The position numbers were made by a program, and so were the translations under genes. A DNA stretch of 27,265 bases from DASPGX01 sp035620375 (GTDB lineage: Bacteria; Patescibacteriota; Minisyncoccia; 2-02-FULL-40-12; GWA2-44-9): positions 1-27,265 of the forward strand of contig DASPGX010000008.1 in assembly GCA_035620375.1 (NCBI GenBank). The letters run 5' to 3'. Of this stretch, positions 1 through 7,051 are shown piece after piece. The notes under the pieces were generated by a model, which was not told the DNA's origin, did no database searches, and saw only the letters and a program-made list of their open reading frames with translations. How positions within the stretch are numbered: the stretch's first letter is position 1; each line of letters begins with the position of its first letter.

Positions 1-236
1 CGCAGTTCCTGATTGAGAGCATCATCCTGACCGGCGTCGCCGGACTCATCGCCCTGGGCATGTTCAGCCTGGTCATCCTCGCGGCCGGACCCGTCAGCCC
101 CATCCCGCTGTCCCTGGACTGGCGCGTGCTGGGACTTGCGATACTGTTCTCCGCCGTCATCGGCGTCGTGTTCGGCATTCTGCCGGCGCGCCAGGCCGCG
201 AAACTGGACCCGTTGGCCGCGCTCCGCTCGGATTAG
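1..236 (+). CDS. ABC transporter permease, MacB/FtsX family (3' end only)
   Basis: This is the last 77 codons of a gene entering from the left, read in frame from base 3 to a TAG at 234-236. Two hydrophobic segments are visible. The first starts near FLIESIILTGVAGLIALG and the second near LGLAILFSAVIGVVFG. The tail PARQAAKLDPLAALRSD is the classic ending of MacB/FtsX-like permeases (PARxAAxLdPxxALR). Such permeases work with a cytosolic ATPase and often drive lipoprotein or peptide export, or mechanotransmission. The substrate cannot be read from this fragment. The partner ATPase would be expected upstream, outside the window. The gene is followed by a 14-bp perfect palindrome at 251-283. Confidence 0.85.
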   Translation, partial: QFLIESIILTGVAGLIALGMFSLVILAAGPVSPIPLSLDWRVLGLAILFSAVIGVVFGILPARQAAKLDPLAALRSD

Positions 237-250
237 CCCGATGCTTACGG

Positions 251-283
251 TATTCAACGGCTCATCTCGTGAGCCGTTGAATA
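251..283. repeat. Intergenic palindrome, copy 1 of the AACGGCTCA family
   Basis: A perfect 14-bp inverted repeat (TATTCAACGGCTCA / TGAGCCGTTGAATA) with a 5-base TCTCG loop lies just after the ABC permease stop. The core AACGGCTCA...TGAGCCGTT recurs at 16471-16501 and 22131-22159. No T-run follows on the plus strand, so it is a weak intrinsic terminator at best. The -35 box of the next gene begins one base after it. Confidence 0.85.
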
Positions 284-312
284 TTGACGTAATTGACAAC
301 TTGGGGTATTAT
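284..312 (+). promoter_or_regulatory. Sigma70-type promoter of the 136-aa membrane protein
   Basis: TTGACG at 284-289, a 17-base spacer and TATTAT at 307-312 match the housekeeping promoter consensus closely. Transcription should begin near 319, giving a leader of about 40 bases that carries a strong AAGGAGG. Confidence 0.75.
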
Positions 313-359
313 AGCACCGACCACTTTTTCGCACCTTTTGTGGCAAGGAGGATTGCCGT

Positions 360-770
360 ATGGAATTGACGGTAACGGTGGTGGTGTCGGGCATCATCAT
401 CGGTACGCTCACCGCCGCCCTGGCAAAGGCCCGGTCGCAGAACCGCCAGCTCAGACTCGCGGGACCGCCCCGGAAGTCGTTCCGACTGGATGACCTCATC
501 GCGCTCGGCGGCGTCATCACCAACGGCGAGAAGGGAGCCGTCCTGAACGCCGTTCTCGCCCAGCAGGACATCGAGAACAACATCGGACTGGACTACCAGC
601 GGTTCACCGTGGCGATCGACAAGGTCCAGGAGGACATCGCCGCCGGCATCGAACGCGGCGAGCGCCAGATCGAACAGATCAAGGCGAGGAACGAGGAGAA
701 CCGGCAGCTGGCCGCGGAAAAGCGCGCCGAGGCCGCGCGCATCGCCGCCCTCGTCACCAACGTCTCCTGA
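360..770 (+). CDS. Small membrane-anchored coiled-coil protein, unknown function
   Basis: This 136-residue protein is not recognised as a named family. Residues 4-22 form one hydrophobic segment (VTVVVSGIIIGTLTAALA), followed by basic residues, so the rest probably lies in the cytosol. The middle (about 40-70) is mixed. Residues 80-130 are rich in E, K, R, Q and A with heptad-like spacing and should form a coiled coil. The start is set by AAGGAGG at 345-351, eight bases before ATG, the best Shine-Dalgarno in the left half of the window. It has its own consensus promoter and terminator and is therefore monocistronic. Codons are strongly biased to C/G-ending forms (GAG, AAG, ATC, GTC), which suggests abundant expression. 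A structural or scaffolding role at the membrane is possible but is only inference. Confidence 0.8.
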   Translation: MELTVTVVVSGIIIGTLTAALAKARSQNRQLRLAGPPRKSFRLDDLIALGGVITNGEKGAVLNAVLAQQDIENNIGLDYQRFTVAIDKVQEDIAAGIERGERQIEQIKARNEENRQLAAEKRAEAARIAALVTNVS

Positions 771-779
771 CGCATCCCC

Positions 780-810
780 CAAGGGGTGGCTCCGGCCGCC
801 CCTTGTTTGT
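780..810 (+). terminator. Rho-independent terminator of the 136-aa gene
   Basis: A 10-bp stem from 781-790 to 795-804 (AAGGGG pairing with CCCCTT, one T-G pair, GGC with GCC) with a UCCG tetraloop is followed by GTTTGT. It lies ten bases after the stop codon. Confidence 0.7.
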
Positions 811-852
811 ATACAGAACCGGCGCCGCATCCCGTGGTATCATGGATGGGCA

Positions 853-1917
853 ATGGCGACCGCCACACTGCTCAAGGGACTCCTGGATGCGGCCATCAAA
901 CAGGATGCGTCCGACTTGCATATCACCGTAGGCCGGCCACCGACCCTGCGCGTTTACGGCGCGCTGGCCCCGCTGGACGGCAAAGAGGCGCTCGGACCCG
1001 CAAGCACGGAGAGCATCATCAGCGAGATGATGACGGCGGACCAGAAAGCGCGCTTTTTGGAAAACCGCCAGCTGGACTTCACGTATTCGCTCGCCAGCCG
1101 CGTACGCTTCAGGGTCAGCGCCTACTTCCAGCAGGGATATTGGGCGGCGTCGTTGCGGCTGGTCCCGGCGGAAGTCCGGACGATTGAGCAACTTAACCTT
1201 CCGCCCGTCCTTCACGACTTCGCCAAGCTTGCACAGGGCTTCGTATTGATGGTGGGGCCGGCGGGACACGGCAAATCCACGACGACGGCGGCGATTCTGG
1301 ACGAAATCAACCAGAGCCGGACTTCACATATCGTCACGATTGAGGACCCGATTGAATACCTCTTCACGCCGGGCAACGGGCTGGTGTCGCAGCGCGAGGT
1401 CGGCGGCGACGTGCATTCCTTCGGCGACGGCCTCAAGACGGTGTTGCGCCAGGATCCGGACGTCATCATGGTCGGCGAGATGCGCGACCCCGAATCCATC
1501 TCGGCCGCGCTGACTGCCGCGGAGACCGGCCACCTCGTATTCTCCACCCTGCATACGAACTCGGCGTCCCAGACCGTGGACCGCATCATTGACTCATTCC
1601 CGGCGGCTCAGCAACCACAGGTCATCGCCCAGCTTGCAACGACGCTCGTCGCCATCGTCTCCGAACGGCTCGTCCCCCGGGCTGACGGCAAGGGACGCAT
1701 CCCCGCGATGGAGGTCATGATTACGAACCCCGCCATCCGGAACCTCATCCGCGAGAAGAAGGTCTTCTCCATTGATTCAGTCATTCAGACCGGCGGCGAC
1801 GAGGGCATGGTGTCGCTCAACAACTCGCTCATGGCGCTCATCAAGAGCAAGGCTATCACGGCCGAGCACGCCGTGCTGTTCTCCAACGACCCGTCGGGCC
1901 TCAAGAAGATGCTCTGA
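853..1917 (+). CDS. pilT: Type IV pilus retraction ATPase PilT
   Basis: This 354-residue hexameric ATPase would power retraction of type IV pili at the cytosolic face of the membrane. The N-terminal PAS-like domain carries the signature DASDLHITVGRPP (about 18-30). The RecA-like domain has a Walker A GPAGHGKST (about 135-143), an Asp box VTIEDPIEY (161-169), a Walker B VIMVGEMRD (204-212) and a His box HLVFSTLHT (227-235). Length is normal for PilT. No pilus biogenesis gene is adjacent, so it is a stand-alone locus flanked by terminators. The start at 853 has no good Shine-Dalgarno. TATCAT at 838-843 is nine bases before the ATG, so the message may be nearly leaderless. The Walker A differs from the common GPTGSGKS at two positions but keeps the essential GKS. 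PilB is the main alternative, but length and N-terminus favour PilT. Confidence 0.93.
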   Translation: MATATLLKGLLDAAIKQDASDLHITVGRPPTLRVYGALAPLDGKEALGPASTESIISEMMTADQKARFLENRQLDFTYSLASRVRFRVSAYFQQGYWAASLRLVPAEVRTIEQLNLPPVLHDFAKLAQGFVLMVGPAGHGKSTTTAAILDEINQSRTSHIVTIEDPIEYLFTPGNGLVSQREVGGDVHSFGDGLKTVLRQDPDVIMVGEMRDPESISAALTAAETGHLVFSTLHTNSASQTVDRIIDSFPAAQQPQVIAQLATTLVAIVSERLVPRADGKGRIPAMEVMITNPAIRNLIREKKVFSIDSVIQTGGDEGMVSLNNSLMALIKSKAITAEHAVLFSNDPSGLKKML

Positions 1918-1922
1918 CACGC

Positions 1923-2171
1923 TTACCGGTGCGTGCAGCCGGCCCAGCAGCAGGGCCGGCGTTTTCCTTTTTTGAGATCCTCGCGCATACGACGGATATG
2001 GTCGGCCCGCGTCTCGGGTTTCTTGGGTGAGACGACCCAGCAAATCCACTCGTTGCGCGCCAGCGGCGTGATGTCCTCCCAGGCCTCCTGAACAGCGCCA
2101 TCGGCAAGCACAGCCGCGCGCATGTCGGCCGGCACGGCATGCACGACTCCCGATGAAATTCTCCTGGTCAT
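1923..2171 (-). CDS. YdeI/OmpD-associated (OmdA) family protein
   Basis: This 82-residue protein matches the C-terminal part of the YdeI/OmdA family. It has VPADMRAAVLADGAVQEAW, then a helix with ITPLARNEWICWV and the family hallmark KKPETRADHIRRMREDLKKG (given here in two stretches of the same region). Family members have been linked to bacteriocin or stress tolerance, but the biochemical role is unknown. It is a minimal version, lacking the N-terminal half of longer homologues. The C-terminus RRPCCWAGCTHR is Cys-rich. The start at 2171 is chosen because its ATG overlaps the upstream stop as ATGA, which implies translational coupling. Only five bases separate its stop from that of convergent pilT, and its last codons form the pilT terminator hairpin. 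Confidence 0.75.
   Translation of the reverse strand: MTRRISSGVVHAVPADMRAAVLADGAVQEAWEDITPLARNEWICWVVSPKKPETRADHIRRMREDLKKGKRRPCCWAGCTHR
1938..1973 (+). terminator. Strong intrinsic terminator of pilT, inside the convergent gene
   Basis: GCCGGCCC (1938-1945), a 7-base loop AGCAGCA and GGGCCGGC (1953-1960) make a perfect 8-bp GC stem followed by GTTTTCCTTTTTT. The whole element lies within the last codons of the convergent YdeI-like gene on the minus strand. Confidence 0.88.
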
Positions 2172-2332
2172 ACGCGGCGGCGCTTCCGCGCAATCAGGGC
2201 AGCAAGACGCCAGAGACCGTATCCCACCGCAAGGACACCGAGCAGCTGGCCGCCGGGGCTGTCGTCGTAACCGGCGAACACAAACATCGCGCAGCCAATC
2301 AGCACAAGGAATACCGGAAATATATATTTCAT
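2168..2332 (-). CDS. 54-residue membrane protein, unknown
   Basis: A short gene read on the minus strand from ATG at 2332 to TGA at 2168. It begins MKYIFPVFLVLIGCAMFVFAG and ends with AALIARKRRRV. There are two hydrophobic segments (about 3-21 and 31-48) separated by a short polar turn with YDDSPGG, then a basic tail that should stay in the cytosol. The gene sits between the DUF1801 gene (11-base gap) and the YdeI-like gene (ATGA overlap). This packing is the main evidence that it is real. No homologous family is recognised. The Shine-Dalgarno is weak, so coupling to the upstream reading frame is likely. Confidence 0.7.
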   Translation of the reverse strand: MKYIFPVFLVLIGCAMFVFAGYDDSPGGQLLGVLAVGYGLWRLAALIARKRRRV

Positions 2333-2343
2333 GTCGTCACCGT

Positions 2344-2769
2344 TTACTTGGCGCCATGCCGCTTCTTCATATCATCATACCCCCGTTTGATGAGCCTCTT
2401 AAGCGTGGGAATATGCGCGTCCGCCAAACGGTTCAGGTACAGACACCCGACGCTCGTTTTGTGCTTGCCGAGTTTATTGAGCAACGCCCCGTATTTGGCG
2501 AATCCCGGCATGATGTAAATCGTCAGGTTCTGCTTTCTCGGTGAAAATCCGGTCAGCGGCCAGTTTCCTTTCTGGCTGCTGCGCTCGGACTCATAGTGAT
2601 ACTCGCCGAACCCGACAATGGACGAGCCCCACATCACCGGTTTTTCGCCGGTGACCTCCCGCATGATTTTCAGAAGCTCCTTGGCGTCCTCCCGCCGCGC
2701 CTCGTCGGGCACGCGGCTGAGAAAATCCACGACGCTTCCTTTGTTTTTTGTTGTCTTGAGTTCGGCCAT
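2344..2769 (-). CDS. DUF1801 domain protein
   Basis: This 141-residue protein has the DUF1801 (YdhG-like) pattern: an N-terminal helix with VVDFLSRVPDEARREDAKEL, then KPVMWGSSIVGFGEYHY, and later LTIYIMPGF and CLYLNRLADAHIPTLKRL. The fold resembles a small iron-chaperone/frataxin-like domain in solved relatives, but function is not established. The start lies 20 bases after the 3' end of tRNA-Gln and no separate promoter or Shine-Dalgarno is evident. It may therefore be expressed by read-through from the tRNA promoter at 2920-2948. Two small genes follow in the same direction. Confidence 0.85.
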   Translation of the reverse strand: MAELKTTKNKGSVVDFLSRVPDEARREDAKELLKIMREVTGEKPVMWGSSIVGFGEYHYESERSSQKGNWPLTGFSPRKQNLTIYIMPGFAKYGALLNKLGKHKTSVGCLYLNRLADAHIPTLKRLIKRGYDDMKKRHGAK

Positions 2770-2789
2770 AACGTACTTAAAGGTAATTG

Positions 2790-2860
2790 CTGGGGGGCTT
2801 GGATTCGAACCAAGATACCTGCCTCCAAAGGGCAGTGTCCTACCGTTAGACGACCCCCCA
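2790..2860 (-). tRNA. tRNA-Gln (UUG)
   Basis: A full cloverleaf is readable on the minus strand. The acceptor is TGGGGGG/CCCCCCA. The D-arm region is GTCTAACGGTAGGAC. The anticodon stem CTGCC/GGCAG holds loop CTTTGGA, giving anticodon TTG. The T-arm is CTTGG-TTCGAAT-CCAAG. The 3' CCA is not encoded: discriminator G is followed by CAA, so CCA must be added by a nucleotidyltransferase. A 9-bp hairpin (AAATGCGTT/AACGCATTT, 2860-2887) abuts the 5' end and could help 5' processing. Confidence 0.96.
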
Positions 2861-2919
2861 AATGCGTTTCGTACCCGGAACGCATTTGTCCCGAGCGTAG
2901 CCGAGGGGCTACAAAAAAT

Positions 2920-2948
2920 ATTATACCAGGATTTTTAGACTCCCTCAA
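2920..2948 (-). promoter_or_regulatory. Promoter of tRNA-Gln (and probably the DUF1801 cluster)
   Basis: On the minus strand TTGAGG, a 17-base spacer and a perfect TATAAT (2920-2925) lie upstream of the tRNA. The -35 box is inside the last codons of dnaX. The predicted leader of about 50 bases contains GTAGCC-CCTC-GGCTAC and the AAATGCGTT hairpin. Confidence 0.75.
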
Positions 2949-3975
2949 TTGGCTCCGTCAGATCCACGACCGCGAGCTCCAGCGGCAGGTACGGCAGAGG
3001 CGAGGTGCGCAGTTCCTGCCGTGCACGGATGAACGCCTGGATGGTTCGCACGAGGAACTTGCCGTCCAGGCTCTTCGTTTCCGGCGCATCGTTCACCTTT
3101 GCCATCAGCAGTTCCCGCAGGTGTTCAAGCACTCCTTTGCAGTAATGGTCCGCGTCCGCGCCCGAGTCGTGCACTTTGGTCAGATGCGTCAGTGCGCCCG
3201 CACGGTCGCCTGCGAACAGGCGGGACGCGAGCTCCTGATGCCAGGTCGCCGGCACCAGCCCGAGCAGGGCGACGACCGCGTTCGTGTCCACCGCGCGTCC
3301 GCCTTCCGTCAGCACGCGCGACAGCATCACCTCCGCGTCGCGGAGCGCGCCGTCCGCGGACTTGGCGATGGTCAGCAGCGCCTCGGGCGCCACGGAAACC
3401 TTCTCCGCCTTGGCGATGGTGCCGAGTTTTTCGGCAATCTGCTCCGGCGTCAGCCGCCGCACGTCAAAGCGCTGGACCCGCGACAGCACTGTCGGCAGAA
3501 TCTTATGCGCCTCCGTAGTCGCGAGCAGGAACATCACGTGCGCAGGGGGCTCCTCCAACACCTTCAACAGCGCGTTGAACGCGTCCTTGGTGAGCATGTG
3601 CACCTCGTCCACGATGAACACCTTGTGCGCGCCGCCCGCGGCCGCGGTTCCGGCGGACTCCTTGAGCGCCCGAACGTCGTCAATGCCGCGGTTGGACGCG
3701 GCGTCAATCTCCACCAGATCCATGGAACGGCCCTCGTTCATGGCCGCACAGCTTTCGCACCTGTTGCACGGGTCCTGCGTTTTGCCGCGGTTCGTGCAGT
3801 TGACCGCCTTCGCCATGATGCGCGCGAGCGTCGTTTTTCCGGTCCCGCGCGGGCCGGCGAACAGGTACGCGTGGCCGACGCGGCCGGATGACAACGCGCC
3901 GCGCAGGGTGCGCACGACGTGGTCCTGACCGACGACTTCCGAGAACGATTGCGGGCGATAGCGGCGGTACAGCAT
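2935..3975 (-). CDS. dnaX: DNA polymerase III subunit gamma (DnaX, short form)
   Basis: DnaX is the motor subunit of the clamp loader. The 346-residue protein starts MLYRRYRPQSFSEVVGQ. It has Walker A GPRGTGKT (about 41-48), a four-cysteine zinc module (C60, C70, C73, C76), Walker B VFIVDEVH (about 119-126), sensor 1 LLATTE, and an SRVQRF arginine-finger motif where SRC is more usual. It stops shortly after the collar domain, so the tau extension that contacts DnaB and the polymerase is absent, as in the gamma form. The start at 3975 is preferred over GTG at 3984. It gives the family N-terminus and lies seven bases after a TATAGT -10 box, as expected for a leaderless message. The upstream neighbour gtrA-like gene contains the -35 box in its last codons. 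Confidence 0.95.
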   Translation of the reverse strand: MLYRRYRPQSFSEVVGQDHVVRTLRGALSSGRVGHAYLFAGPRGTGKTTLARIMAKAVNCTNRGKTQDPCNRCESCAAMNEGRSMDLVEIDAASNRGIDDVRALKESAGTAAAGGAHKVFIVDEVHMLTKDAFNALLKVLEEPPAHVMFLLATTEAHKILPTVLSRVQRFDVRRLTPEQIAEKLGTIAKAEKVSVAPEALLTIAKSADGALRDAEVMLSRVLTEGGRAVDTNAVVALLGLVPATWHQELASRLFAGDRAGALTHLTKVHDSGADADHYCKGVLEHLRELLMAKVNDAPETKSLDGKFLVRTIQAFIRARQELRTSPLPYLPLELAVVDLTEPIEGV

Positions 3976-3982
3976 CACGCGC

Positions 3983-4011
3983 ACTATAGCCGAACCGACC
4001 TACTTATGGAA
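3983..4011 (-). promoter_or_regulatory. Leaderless-type promoter of dnaX
   Basis: On the minus strand TTCCAT (4006-4011), 17 bases and TATAGT (3983-3988) are followed seven bases later by the dnaX ATG. The expected start of transcription falls at or next to the initiation codon. There is no room for a Shine-Dalgarno. Confidence 0.6.
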
Positions 4012-4611
4012 GACGAACATTTTATAGCCCGCGAAGCTGAAGATAAGCGCGACGGCGGACCCCGCGATGGCGCCGATTCCCGCCCATGCGTTGGCATCCA
4101 GGCCACCCAGAGGACCGACCACGTTCACCACCGCCGATGCGACGCCGACATTCACCACGAGACTGAGGACGGAAACCGCGGCGAACGTCAGGACCTCGCG
4201 GCTCCCTCCGCGGCTGGAACCCGAATCGAACGCCCAGTTCTTGTTCCAAAAATAGCTGTGAGTCATCGCCACGAGGAACGAGAACGTCTTGAACACCGTG
4301 AACCACACTCCGGCGGCGAATCCCGTCACCCCGATGAGCAGATACAGCACGCCGAAGTCCACCGCGGCGTTCGCGAATCCGATGGCGGCGAAGCGCCCGA
4401 ACCGCGTGAAGAATGCCATGAACCGGCCGAGAAAGTATCCCAGTTGGACGCCCGCAAGCCACAGGAACGGTACCAACGGAACCAGTACGAACGGGTCAAC
4501 GCCAAGCGGGAGCGGACGGCCGAGGAACGCCAGGATGCGCCAGCCGATGACGCCGGTCGTGAGGCCGGTTGCAAGTGCGGATACGATGTCGCGCCGGTCG
4601 AGTGTTCTCAT
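4000..4611 (-). CDS. GtrA-like membrane protein
   Basis: This 203-residue polytopic membrane protein carries a GtrA/DPMS domain from about residue 68 to the end. The domain starts with RFGRFAAIGFANAAVDFGVLY, has the loop motif SYFWNKNWAFD (about 119-129) and ends SFAGYKMFVFHK. The family includes proteins thought to flip or position lipid-linked sugars for cell-surface glycosylation. Two extra hydrophobic stretches (about 10-30 and 40-62) precede the canonical domain. The gene follows the VirD4-like gene by 13 bases and is probably its operon partner. Two GT-C glycosyltransferases that would use lipid-linked sugars lie nearby on the opposite strand, which fits a shared surface-glycan role but does not prove it. 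Confidence 0.85.
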   Translation of the reverse strand: MRTLDRRDIVSALATGLTTGVIGWRILAFLGRPLPLGVDPFVLVPLVPFLWLAGVQLGYFLGRFMAFFTRFGRFAAIGFANAAVDFGVLYLLIGVTGFAAGVWFTVFKTFSFLVAMTHSYFWNKNWAFDSGSSRGGSREVLTFAAVSVLSLVVNVGVASAVVNVVGPLGGLDANAWAGIGAIAGSAVALIFSFAGYKMFVFHK

Positions 4612-4624
4612 GTGCTATGGGATA

Positions 4625-7051
4625 TTACGCCGCCGTTATACCGAACCGTTGCTGGATTTCCGCCTCGATCTCATCGCGCGGGCGGCCGAATTTCAACCGT
4701 GACATCTCCGTCAGCACCTCGCGCATCTCCGGCTTGCCTTTGGCGTAGATGTCCGTGGAGACGAAGCCGTTCGTCGGACGGGCGACGCTTCCGTTCACCA
4801 GCATCGCGATATACGCGTTGAAGTTGTCGATGTTCGCGACGTCCGCCGGCGAGAACACGGGGTCGAACTTCGTTTTGATGACGGGGTTTTCGGCGTCCTC
4901 GGGACTGATGCGGAACACCATCGTCGTACCGACGTTGCCGAACACCGCCGCGGCGATTTTCTCGTCCAGCTGCTTGATAAACTGGTGCGCCATGACGAGA
5001 CACAGCCGGTATTTTCGGGCCTCGGCGAGGATGACGGAAATGCTGTTCGTCGTGAAATTCTGGAACTCGTCCATGTACACGTAATGGTCGGCGAGGTCCT
5101 TCGTCGTGTCCCGCGCGAGCGCCGCACGGCGGAGCTTGCCGATGATGACCATGCCGAGCAGGTTTCCGTTCAGGTCGCCGATTTTCCCCTTGCTCAGATT
5201 CACCACGAGAATCTTCCGGTTCTCAATGACGTCCCTGAAGTCGATGACGCTCCTGGTCTGGTTGATGATGGGCCGCAGAAAGTCGTTGCTCGTGAACGCG
5301 TCGATTTTGCTCGTGATGTATCCGGCGAAGTTCGCCAGCGACTGGTCGCCGGTGGTCTTCGTCGCCTCAAGCTCCCAGAACTGCCGTACAATCTGGTTCG
5401 TCTCGTTGGCCAGCAGGTCGTTCCGGAACGCTTCATCAATGAAGACCCGGCTCATGTCGGCGAGCGTCGGCACGCGCCGGTGGAAGTTGTCCAGAAGCAG
5501 GAACATCGCGTTCTTGAAGTACCGCTCGAACTGCGGGCCGCCGGTCTCCTTGAGGTCGTACAGCTTGTCCATGATTTCAAACAGCTCGTCGATGATGAGC
5601 GTCTTGTCCTGCGGGCTCGCCGGGTCGAATTCGAGCATGTTCAGTCCCATGGGATGCGCGACGTCCGAGGGATTGAAATAGATGACGTCGTCGGCGCGCT
5701 CCTTGGGCACGTACGAAAGCACCTGTTCCGCAAGGGACCCGTGCGGGTCGATGACGGACAGGCCTTCACCGGCGCGCAAATCGTCGTAAATCATCCGGTT
5801 CATCGTCGTGGACTTACCGGTGCCGGTCTGTCCGATGATGTACATGTGCCGCCGGCGGTCCTCGCGGGCCAGCCGCAGGGACGTCTCGCGCCCCTGATAC
5901 CGGTTCACCGCGATTTCAATCCCCTCCTGCGGGATTCCCGGCGGGGGTTCGGCCGTCTTGAATCCGGCGAATTTCACCTTCGGCAGAATGAGCGACGAGA
6001 CCGGGAAATGGTACAGGCTGGTGACCTCCTCGCTGGAAAGCTTCACCGACTGGCCGTGGTTGAACAACCGGAACGCGTATTCAAACACGAGCCGTTCCAG
6101 CGCCTTCCCCTTGAGCTTCACGGCCTTGAACGAATTGAGGTCCGGGGAACCGAACTGGGAGAACGCTCCGATGACATCGTCCAGAATCTGGTCCGCGCGC
6201 GTCTGGTCGCCGCCTGCGGTCAGGATGCGTACGTTGCAGTCAAAGAGCGGACGTGCCGCCTTGCTCTGCAGTGCACGGATGACCTGATTCTCGAATTCCG
6301 TAGCAACTTCGGGCGTCTTGACGACGCCTTTCTCGGACTCCTCCTTTTCCTTCTTCGGGGGATTCTTCGCCAGTTTTATCGCCTTGGCGAACGGATTGCC
6401 CGCCTGCATGTAATGCGCGGTCTCCATCGCAAGCTTGCGGAGGCGCGAATCCGATGACGGCCTGACGGTAATCTGTATGGTCGCGCCCTCGCCTTCTTTG
6501 GCGAGACGGCCGAGCGCCGCGACCAGCGGACCGAGCGGGTCCGATTCCAGCTGGGAATACGACCGGATGGGCAGTATCGGCTCCGCCTTGAGCTTCAGCC
6601 ACGCGCCCGCCGAGGCCCCCTGCGGATTAAAGATGCTGTAATCAGGCGAACGCTCAATCTGCGCGGTCGGGAACAAGCCCTGGACCTGCCGCTCAAACGG
6701 GTCCGCGAACGGGGCGGGCACCGCAACGTAGAAATGGACCTGTTCACCGACGTGATGCACCGACATCTCCATCGCGATATACGGGTCACCGTACATGAAC
6801 CGGTTCCATCCCTTCGCGTGAAGGTTGGCGACCGCGGAATACACCTGCTCCATGACCGCGATGAGCTCCTTGTCGGGCCGCGCCTGTTGGCCCTGGGTCG
6901 TCGCGTACCGCGGAAGCGCGAATAAAAACAACACCATCCGCAGGGAACGTGCGATATTCCCCCGCGACCGTGCCGCGCCGAGAATGATGAGCGCCGTCAC
7001 CACAAGGATGACGAGAACGGCGGCGTATATGACGAGGAAAATCGGAGACAT
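4625..7051 (-). CDS. VirD4/TraG-like type IV secretion or conjugation ATPase
   Basis: An 808-residue membrane-anchored P-loop ATPase of the VirD4/TraD/HerA superfamily, which couples DNA or protein substrates to a membrane channel. There is one N-terminal membrane segment (4-26). Residues 60-360 form an unassigned region with a charged linker (PPKKEKEESEKG, about 231-242). The ATPase core has Walker A GQTGTGKST (407-415), then SVIDPHGSL, and a Walker B-like HYVYMDEFQNF. Downstream, EARKYRLCLVMAHQF matches the arm found in TraM-recognition/TraG domains. ATG follows the stop of the 129-residue gene directly (TAAATG), so the two are translationally coupled. No relaxase, VirB4 or VirB6 is in the window. 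Either those genes lie elsewhere or this ATPase acts in another system. Homologues of this layout are common in Parcubacteria-type genomes. Confidence 0.85.
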   Translation of the reverse strand: MSPIFLVIYAAVLVILVVTALIILGAARSRGNIARSLRMVLFLFALPRYATTQGQQARPDKELIAVMEQVYSAVANLHAKGWNRFMYGDPYIAMEMSVHHVGEQVHFYVAVPAPFADPFERQVQGLFPTAQIERSPDYSIFNPQGASAGAWLKLKAEPILPIRSYSQLESDPLGPLVAALGRLAKEGEGATIQITVRPSSDSRLRKLAMETAHYMQAGNPFAKAIKLAKNPPKKEKEESEKGVVKTPEVATEFENQVIRALQSKAARPLFDCNVRILTAGGDQTRADQILDDVIGAFSQFGSPDLNSFKAVKLKGKALERLVFEYAFRLFNHGQSVKLSSEEVTSLYHFPVSSLILPKVKFAGFKTAEPPPGIPQEGIEIAVNRYQGRETSLRLAREDRRRHMYIIGQTGTGKSTTMNRMIYDDLRAGEGLSVIDPHGSLAEQVLSYVPKERADDVIYFNPSDVAHPMGLNMLEFDPASPQDKTLIIDELFEIMDKLYDLKETGGPQFERYFKNAMFLLLDNFHRRVPTLADMSRVFIDEAFRNDLLANETNQIVRQFWELEATKTTGDQSLANFAGYITSKIDAFTSNDFLRPIINQTRSVIDFRDVIENRKILVVNLSKGKIGDLNGNLLGMVIIGKLRRAALARDTTKDLADHYVYMDEFQNFTTNSISVILAEARKYRLCLVMAHQFIKQLDEKIAAAVFGNVGTTMVFRISPEDAENPVIKTKFDPVFSPADVANIDNFNAYIAMLVNGSVARPTNGFVSTDIYAKGKPEMREVLTEMSRLKFGRPRDEIEAEIQQRFGITAA

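Noticed and set aside
251..283. Palindrome as a transcription factor operator
   Set aside because: Possible in principle, but the copies sit at gene ends, with stem-preserving changes and variable loops, which fits an RNA hairpin or REP-like element better than an operator.
2596..3891. Open frame of 431 codons on the plus strand
   Set aside because: It lies antisense to dnaX and the tRNA-Gln locus, has no recognisable domains and is rich in R/H/A as expected of a high-GC shadow frame.
4985..6457. Open frame of 490 codons on the plus strand
   Set aside because: Antisense to the VirD4-like ATPase, which has clear Walker motifs.
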